35,420 bases of DNA from Dehalococcoidia bacterium. GTDB lineage: Bacteria; Chloroflexota; Dehalococcoidia; UBA6926. Numbering within the stretch: the stretch's first letter is position 1; every line of letters begins with the position of its first letter. Below the pieces are notes generated by a model. It did not search any database, was not told where the DNA came from, and saw only the letters and a list, made by a program, of their open reading frames with translations. This document shows positions 30,763 through 35,420 of the stretch, piece by piece. Both the position numbers and the translations under genes were made by a program. Location: positions 1 to 35,420 of the forward strand of contig VXMO01000059.1 in NCBI GenBank assembly GCA_009841045.1, given 5' to 3'.

Positions 30763-30805
30763 TATCATGTTTCCAGCATCATGTCTGCATGAAAGGAGCA
30801 TGATA
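30763..30805. promoter_or_regulatory. Nested inverted repeats upstream of the toxin-antitoxin pair
   Basis: TATCATG (30763-30769) and CATGATA (30799-30805) flank an inner TCATG-TCTG-CATGA (30779-30792). TATCAT also resembles a -10 element. RHH antitoxins of this family normally bind such palindromes to autorepress the operon. A seven-codon ORF (ATG 30800, TAA) overlaps the outer arm. Confidence 0.45.
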
Positions 30806-30815
30806 AACTCAGCGC

Positions 30816-31067
30816 ATGGCTAACCTACAGATACGGAATATGCCGGAAGACGTTCACGAGCGGCTGCGGCATCTGGCACAGAAGAGCAACTCCAGTATGA
30901 GCGCTATCGTGCTCACCGCATTGGAGCGGGAGTTGAGGCGGCTTGAGTGGCACGAACGCCTGGCTCAGCATCCACCGATCGACTTGGGAGTCGATGGGGC
31001 AACACTGGTTGCGGAGGCGCGCGCAGAGCGAGAGGCGGAACTTGCGGAGAGAACCGTAGGTGAGTGA
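30816..31067 (+). CDS. FitA/VapB-type ribbon-helix-helix antitoxin (83 aa)
   Basis: The N-terminal RHH domain is MANLQIRNMPEDVHERLRHL with a conserved beta-strand, then AQKSNSSMSAIVLTALERE. A polar C-terminal tail would bind the toxin. The AGGAG upstream is 17 bases from ATG 30816, unusually far, so translation may depend on an overlapping upstream mini-ORF. Its stop overlaps the toxin start by 8 bases. It represses the operon and neutralises the PIN toxin (family knowledge). Confidence 0.85.
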   Translation: MANLQIRNMPEDVHERLRHLAQKSNSSMSAIVLTALERELRRLEWHERLAQHPPIDLGVDGATLVAEARAEREAELAERTVGE

Positions 31068-31461
31068 CTATGTTGTTGACGCGTCCGTGGCGGTTGAGTA
31101 TCTCCTGAGGTCGCCTCTTGGCCAGTCATTGGCCGACACTTTCGCTAGCGATACGTTTGTCGCGCCTGAAATGATCGACGCGGAAGTCTTGTCGACACTT
31201 CGGAGACAGGTACTGAGTGGAAGGCTGCAAGACTCCAGAGCGCGTCTGGCCATTGAGGCTTTGCTCCTTTGGCCTATTGAGCGAATCTCTCATCGCTTTC
31301 TTGCGTGGCAGGCTTGGGAGCACTACCAGAATGTCAGCGCCTATGACGCTCTGTACGTTGCTGCAGCTCGCACCCGGAATGTCCCTTTGCTGACTGTCGA
31401 CGGACGGCTCTCACGCGCTTCAGGCCTCGGCATCGTCGTGCAGCACGTCCATATGGGATGA
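31060..31461 (+). CDS. VapC/FitB-type PIN-domain toxin (133 aa)
   Basis: PIN endoribonuclease with the acidic centre intact: D7 in VVDASVAVEYLL, E42 (IDAEVLSTLRR), D96 (SAYDALYVAAA) and D114 (TVDGRLSR). Toxins of this family cleave tRNA or rRNA in the absence of antitoxin. The GTG start at 31060 overlaps the antitoxin stop by 8 bases, so the two are translationally coupled. No third gene follows. Confidence 0.88.
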   Translation: MSDYVVDASVAVEYLLRSPLGQSLADTFASDTFVAPEMIDAEVLSTLRRQVLSGRLQDSRARLAIEALLLWPIERISHRFLAWQAWEHYQNVSAYDALYVAAARTRNVPLLTVDGRLSRASGLGIVVQHVHMG

Positions 31462-31537
31462 TTCAGCGCTGTTGCGTTAGACTCAATTTAGACAGACAAA
31501 CGCGGCAACCTCGAATCTGCTATCACCTGGGGGCGCT

Positions 31538-33802
31538 ATGACGACCGAATACAAGGTAATCGGCAAGTCCGTCCGTGCAGTCGATGGACCGGATAAGGTC
31601 ACCGGGCGCGCTCGCTATGCGCTTGATATGGCGCCGCCGAACGCGCTCCGGCTCAAGTACCTACGGTCACCCGTTCCGCACGCCCGCGTAACGAATATCG
31701 ACGCCTCCCGCGCCCTTGCGCTGCCCGGCGTCCATGGTGTTCTGACCGGTGACGATGTCCCTGATATTCGCGCGGGAAACCTCTATGTCGATGAGCCGAT
31801 CCTGGCGTCCGCGGATCGTGTCCGCTTCATCGGGGACAAGGTCGCCGCCGTTGTTGCGGAGGACGCGGACATTGCAGACGCCGCCCTGGCTGTTATCGAT
31901 GTCACGTACGAGGAACTCCCCGCACTGCTCGATCCTGAGGAGGCCGCAAAGCCCGACGCAATGCTTCTCCACCCGGAGTACAACTCCTACCGGGGAGTGG
32001 AGCAACTCGACGAACTTAGCAATAACTACGGCCGCATGGTGCATGAATGGGGCGATATTGACGCGGCGTTCCGTGAGGCGGATGTCATTATTGAGCGCGA
32101 GTTCCGCACGCCGCGCGTCCACCAAGCCTATCTTGAGCCGCACGCCTGCGTCGTTGACGTGGATGAGCAGGGGCGCGCGCATATCTGGATGTCATGCCAG
32201 ATGCCGACGGGTCGCAGGCCTCACCTTGCCCGCGTGATGGGTCTGCCGCGTGAAGACGTGATCATCCATCCCGTTCCTCTTGGAGGGTCGTTCGGCGGCA
32301 AGATGGACCCGACAGGCGTGGCTGTGGGCTATTTCCTCGCCAAGCAGACGGGCCGACCTGTCAAGTGGGTCATGGACTACGCGGAGGAGTTCTCCGCCAT
32401 GAACCCACGGCATCCGTCGGTTGTGCGTGTGCGAGTCGGGGCGCGGAATGACGGCATGATAATCGCGTGGGACGCGGAGGGGTTCTTTGCGACGGGCGCC
32501 TATGCGGCCTATGCCCCCGTTCCCGCGTACGGCGGTCTGCTGCGCACCTCCATGGTGGAGCCATACCGCGTAGAAAACGTCCGCATCATCTCAAACCAGG
32601 TCTACACGAATACCGTTCCGTGCGGATACTTCCGTGGCCCCGGCCTCATGCAGTCCGTATTCGCCTCGGAGTCTGTTATTGATGAACTCGCCGCCCGGTT
32701 GGATCTCGATCCGCTGGACGTACGGCTGCGGAACATTGTTCGCGCCTCGAGTGAGGCACATCCCGACCGTGGTTGGAGTCCCGTTACCCGGCCCGGTCTG
32801 CCGGGCTACCAGGCCATGCGGGCCGAGGAGATTCTGCGGGCTGCCGTTGAGACGGCGGAGTACAATCGGACACCGCTCCCAAACGTTGGGCGCGGCATCG
32901 CACTGCATGGTCAGAGTGATACGGGTTTTGATTCACCGGCCGCGGTGACGATTCAGCCGGATGGCCGCGTTGTCGTCAACACAATGACCTATGACCCGGG
33001 CGTGGGCACAGGCACCATCCTCGCCCAAATCGTGGCCGAGGAACTCGGTCTTCCTATCGAGCGCGTCACGGTCGAGGCATGGTCGACGGAGGCCGGCGTG
33101 CGCGACTGGGGTATCGGTGGGCAACGGGGCGCGCGCGTCTCAAGCCGCGCGGCGTTTGAGGCCAGCCAGGAGGCCAAGAAGAATCTCCGCCGATTGGCCG
33201 CGGAGTTTTACGGGTGGACTGAGGAATCGATCAAGTTCGAGGACGGGAAGGTCTCCGGCGAGGGCCGCGCCGCCGCCGTCGCTATAGAAGACATTGCCGC
33301 GCGGGCAGGCGAGCCGGTGGGCGGTCAGGTCAGCGTGGACGAGGGCGACAGCAGCCCCTACATTTCATTCGGCGCGCATATTGCCGAGGTGAGAGTCGAC
33401 CCAGAGACGGGCAAGGTGACGCTGCTGCGTTACACCGCCGCTCATGAAACGGGGCGCGTTCTGAACCCGATGGGGTTTGAGGGCCAGATTGAGGGCGGCT
33501 CCGTGCAGGGCATTGGGCACGCGCTGTCGGAGGAGCTTGTTGAGCAGGACGGCAGCATCACCAACCCGTCGTTCGCTGACTATAAGTTGCAGACGCAGCA
33601 GGACGGCGCTCGTATGAAGGTTGTCGTGCTGGAATCCGATACGGGCCACGGCCCCTATCAGGTGCGCGGCATCGGTGACACGCCCATCGTCCTGTCATCG
33701 CCCGCCATCGCCAACGCTGTTGCCGCCGCCTCCGGCGCGCGCATCAGGCAACTGCCGATAACGGCGGAGAAGGTGTATAGGGCGACCAGGGATTCCGATT
33801 AG
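31538..33802 (+). CDS. Xanthine dehydrogenase-family molybdopterin-binding subunit (754 aa)
   Basis: Large subunit of a molybdenum hydroxylase (XDH/CoxL/aldehyde oxidase family). The N-terminal domain starts with GKSVRAVDGPDKVTGRARYA. The Moco region includes GGSFGGK near residue 249, NTVPCGYFRGPG, and HETGRVLNPMGFEGQIEGG. Two expected features differ: the Gln of the usual GQG loop is absent (DPGVGTGTILAQI), and the catalytic Glu motif reads RGIGDTP with Asp at 714. No FAD-binding or 2Fe-2S subunit gene is adjacent in the window. ATG 31538 follows GGGGGCGC. Hydroxylase activity is therefore uncertain; substrate unknown. Confidence 0.85.
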   Translation: MTTEYKVIGKSVRAVDGPDKVTGRARYALDMAPPNALRLKYLRSPVPHARVTNIDASRALALPGVHGVLTGDDVPDIRAGNLYVDEPILASADRVRFIGDKVAAVVAEDADIADAALAVIDVTYEELPALLDPEEAAKPDAMLLHPEYNSYRGVEQLDELSNNYGRMVHEWGDIDAAFREADVIIEREFRTPRVHQAYLEPHACVVDVDEQGRAHIWMSCQMPTGRRPHLARVMGLPREDVIIHPVPLGGSFGGKMDPTGVAVGYFLAKQTGRPVKWVMDYAEEFSAMNPRHPSVVRVRVGARNDGMIIAWDAEGFFATGAYAAYAPVPAYGGLLRTSMVEPYRVENVRIISNQVYTNTVPCGYFRGPGLMQSVFASESVIDELAARLDLDPLDVRLRNIVRASSEAHPDRGWSPVTRPGLPGYQAMRAEEILRAAVETAEYNRTPLPNVGRGIALHGQSDTGFDSPAAVTIQPDGRVVVNTMTYDPGVGTGTILAQIVAEELGLPIERVTVEAWSTEAGVRDWGIGGQRGARVSSRAAFEASQEAKKNLRRLAAEFYGWTEESIKFEDGKVSGEGRAAAVAIEDIAARAGEPVGGQVSVDEGDSSPYISFGAHIAEVRVDPETGKVTLLRYTAAHETGRVLNPMGFEGQIEGGSVQGIGHALSEELVEQDGSITNPSFADYKLQTQQDGARMKVVVLESDTGHGPYQVRGIGDTPIVLSSPAIANAVAAASGARIRQLPITAEKVYRATRDSD

Positions 33803-33856
33803 GCAGGAGCTGCAGTCAGCCCCAGCAGGGCGGACAGGCTGTGGGACGAATGCCGC

Positions 33857-35062
33857 CTATCCTGCCCCGTCATCCAGGGGTGTGATTGTCAGGGTGTAGG
33901 TGCCGGTTCCACCCTCATAGTTCGAAACGACTATGTAGTGCGTCTCCGGGAATGGCACGTCCAATTCAATGGGCTCTTCCGTGCCGTCCTCATAGACGCC
34001 ACCCCATCCGACATCGTTCCCCTCAGAATCGAACACCGTTACGTCCACGAACGGAAGCGTGCCCAGGGAAACGTCAATCAGGTAGCCTGCCGTGTCTTCG
34101 GCCTCGAACTCATAAACGACCTCCTGGAACTCGACTTCAATGTTGCCTTCCACGGCCTCCCCGATGGTAACGAGTATTGGGGATTCATACGTGCCTGCGG
34201 CGCCATCAAGCCCCTCCCAGAAGGAGCCCGAAACCTCCGGCGCAACGATATCGACGTCCTGGTTGTAGTTGGAGAGCGCAATAACGAAATTTACCCTAAG
34301 GTTGACGGCTTCGGCGTTGATGCCGATCCCCTCGGATTCCTGCTCCGCGAGGATCTCTACCTTGCGGACCAGGAAATCGTTGACGCCGATCCAGTAGGAG
34401 ACCTCCCCGACACCGGTGTACACACTCTCGTCGTCAATCAAATCCGCCAATTCCGCCCCGGTGATTTGCGCTCGCAGATAGAAAACATCCTCACCATCCA
34501 GGGATTCGATACCGACCAACTCAAACTTGGCCTCCCTATCCTCAGGGAAATCGGTCTCAAACGCCGGGCCTGCCAGGATGTTGCCGAACGACTCCACCCC
34601 GCCCAAGTTGGCCTCCCATTCGCCCGTCAGGGGGTTCTTGATGTATGACTCCGCGCCGATCGAGATAAACTCGATTTCCACGGTGATACCCCGGGACTTG
34701 AGTGACATGACCGCTTGACTATGGTCCGGTTTCTGGAAATCTCCCGACACGCCGATCTCCGAGGCGAAGCTATTGTCTCCCTCAAAGGCAGTGGTGACGG
34801 CCATCTCTATGTGAGCGGATTGAACAGCTCGCATCGCCGCGGTCGTTTCTCGCAGGATTTCTGCTGCCGTCAGAGAGGATGGCGTAGAAGTGGGGACCGG
34901 TGTTGTGACACTAATCACCAGAGGTGTGGGTGCAAGCTGCGGTGTTTGTAGAGGAGGTGTGGTTGGCTCGGCCGAATCGTCTCCGCAAGCCGCAATCGTG
35001 ACTGCCAAGCCGACCAGCAACACCAAGCCCGCCAGCAGTCGGATTATTCTCAGGAGAGACAT
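33857..35062 (-). CDS. LppX/LprG-like lipoprotein with C-terminal beta domain (401 aa)
   Basis: Signal peptide with lipobox IAAC (C26) and a Thr/Pro linker anchor the protein outside. Residues about 65-260 resemble the LppX/LprAFG fold: SLTAAEILRETTAAM, VQSAHIEMAV and SYIKNPLTGEWE, a half-barrel that binds lipids in mycobacterial relatives. The C-terminal ~120 residues form a separate beta domain (VEGNIEVEFQEVVYEFEAED, YIVVSNYEGGTGTYTLTI), similar to PPC-type pre-peptidase C-terminal domains. The role is unknown. ATG 35062 is chosen; a TTG two codons upstream is also possible, and no strong Shine-Dalgarno is seen. Confidence 0.75.
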   Translation of the reverse strand: MSLLRIIRLLAGLVLLVGLAVTIAACGDDSAEPTTPPLQTPQLAPTPLVISVTTPVPTSTPSSLTAAEILRETTAAMRAVQSAHIEMAVTTAFEGDNSFASEIGVSGDFQKPDHSQAVMSLKSRGITVEIEFISIGAESYIKNPLTGEWEANLGGVESFGNILAGPAFETDFPEDREAKFELVGIESLDGEDVFYLRAQITGAELADLIDDESVYTGVGEVSYWIGVNDFLVRKVEILAEQESEGIGINAEAVNLRVNFVIALSNYNQDVDIVAPEVSGSFWEGLDGAAGTYESPILVTIGEAVEGNIEVEFQEVVYEFEAEDTAGYLIDVSLGTLPFVDVTVFDSEGNDVGWGGVYEDGTEEPIELDVPFPETHYIVVSNYEGGTGTYTLTITPLDDGAG

Positions 35063-35122
35063 ACTCAATAGGATACAGAGTGCTAGGAGCTATCGTTCTT
35101 TCCACTACTAAGGAGCATTGAG

Positions 35123-35236
35123 ATGAAGGCTGTTCAGATTACGCAGTATGGCGGGCCGGAGGTGCTGGAGTTCACGGACGTTGAGGATCCGGTTGCGGGG
35201 CCCGGCGAGGCCGTTGCGATTATGTTGTCTGTGTGA
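35123..35236 (+). pseudogene. Truncated quinone oxidoreductase/MDR fragment
   Basis: A good AAGGAG (35110-35115) precedes ATG 35123 by 7 bases. The frame reads MKAVQITQYGGPEVLEFTDV and a GPGEAVAIM stretch, the N-terminal start of the zinc-independent quinone oxidoreductase family (MDR superfamily), and then stops at TGA 35234 after 37 codons where the family needs about 320. A +1 shifted frame continues briefly as VNSVLKPTN, recalling the family's next strand, so a frameshift plus deletion is likely. Nothing of the Rossmann domain follows. Confidence 0.6.
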
Positions 35237-35281
35237 ACAGCGTGCTCAAACCAACCAATGAAGCATGTGATTGAGGTCGGG

Positions 35282-35420
35282 ATGCTGCGGAGGGCGATAG
35301 TTCTATGCGCTGTCCTGCTCGCCTTTGGGACGGCACTCATCGCGTGCGGAGACCCGCTGCCAACGCTGACACCTGTTGCCACAGCTACAGCGACGCCAAC
35401 CCCATCGCCCTCCCCAACGC
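35282..35420 (+). CDS. Lipoprotein, N-terminal part (runs off the window)
   Basis: ATG 35282 with GAGG 5-9 bases upstream starts MLRRAIVLCAVLLAFGTALIAC, a signal peptide with lipobox LIAC, then a GDPLPTLTPVATATATPTPS Thr/Pro spacer like those of the other lipoproteins here. The end lies beyond base 35420, so the mature domain and role cannot be told. An earlier in-frame ATG at 35258 is possible. Confidence 0.7.
   Translation, partial: MLRRAIVLCAVLLAFGTALIACGDPLPTLTPVATATATPTPSPSPT

Noticed and set aside
35123-35236. Functional small protein at the truncated oxidoreductase
   Set aside because: The 37 residues match the family N-terminus exactly in style and end abruptly; a remnant is simpler than a new small protein.
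1-35420. CRISPR array, insertion sequence or prophage
   Set aside because: No regularly spaced identical repeats, transposase or integrase motifs were seen. The phage-scaffold impression for the protein at 10189-10686 has no phage neighbours.

Overview
The window is 35.4 kb of GC-rich bacterial chromosome. Its gene content fits Chloroflexota, most likely a Dehalococcoidia/SAR202-like lineage. The pointers are lipoproteins with Thr/Pro-rich linkers behind the lipobox, paired nitronate monooxygenases, a lone xanthine dehydrogenase-family large subunit, several family-5 solute-binding proteins, and dispersed palindromic intergenic repeats. No 16S rRNA or universal marker beyond S20 and Rel is present, so the assignment is an inference from style and content.

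Left part (1-10.2 kb): an MMPL/RND exporter and a membrane-anchored DM13 protein with a Met-rich linker lie on the minus strand. On the plus strand follow a coiled-coil protein with a distinctive C-terminal domain, two tandem nitronate monooxygenase paralogues ending in a strong intrinsic terminator, and a more AT-rich pair that reads as a restriction-modification cassette (DNA methyltransferase plus PD-(D/E)xK-like nuclease).

Middle (10.2-22 kb): on the minus strand are a small coiled-coil protein, a patch of dispersed repeats, a metallophosphoesterase, tRNA-Leu(UAA), rpsT and the bifunctional (p)ppGpp enzyme gene rel. Next come two overlapping genes for exported proteins, a BNR/sialidase-fold protein and a family-5 solute-binding protein with its lobes in reversed order. 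Both end in the same Gly-Gly-Cys + TM + Arg tag. A divergent gene encodes a lipoprotein that joins a PsbP-like domain to an ordinary family-5 binding protein.

Right part (22-35.4 kb): a VOC protein, a tRNA cluster (Trp, Leu-GAG, Cys, all with encoded CCA), and a four-gene peptide-type ABC operon (permease-permease-ATPase-ATPase), every junction coupled by a 4-nt ATGA overlap. Then a 570-base interval without a conventional gene holds a consensus-like promoter, a 24-codon ORF with a perfect Shine-Dalgarno sequence and a dense series of helices, which is the strongest candidate here for something undescribed. After it come an msrA-msrB-MoaD-like-small membrane protein cluster, a DUF6295-like protein, a dienelactone hydrolase, a FitAB/VapBC-type toxin-antitoxin pair, an orphan molybdopterin-binding subunit whose usual catalytic Glu reads as Asp, a LppX-like lipoprotein, a truncated quinone-oxidoreductase remnant and the start of another lipoprotein.

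Functional picture (inference): import of peptides or other organic oligomers (two binding proteins plus the ABC operon), oxidative turnover of organics (nitronate monooxygenases, molybdenum hydroxylase-like protein, dienelactone hydrolase), protein oxidation repair (MsrA/B), and stress or defence modules (Rel, R-M, TA).
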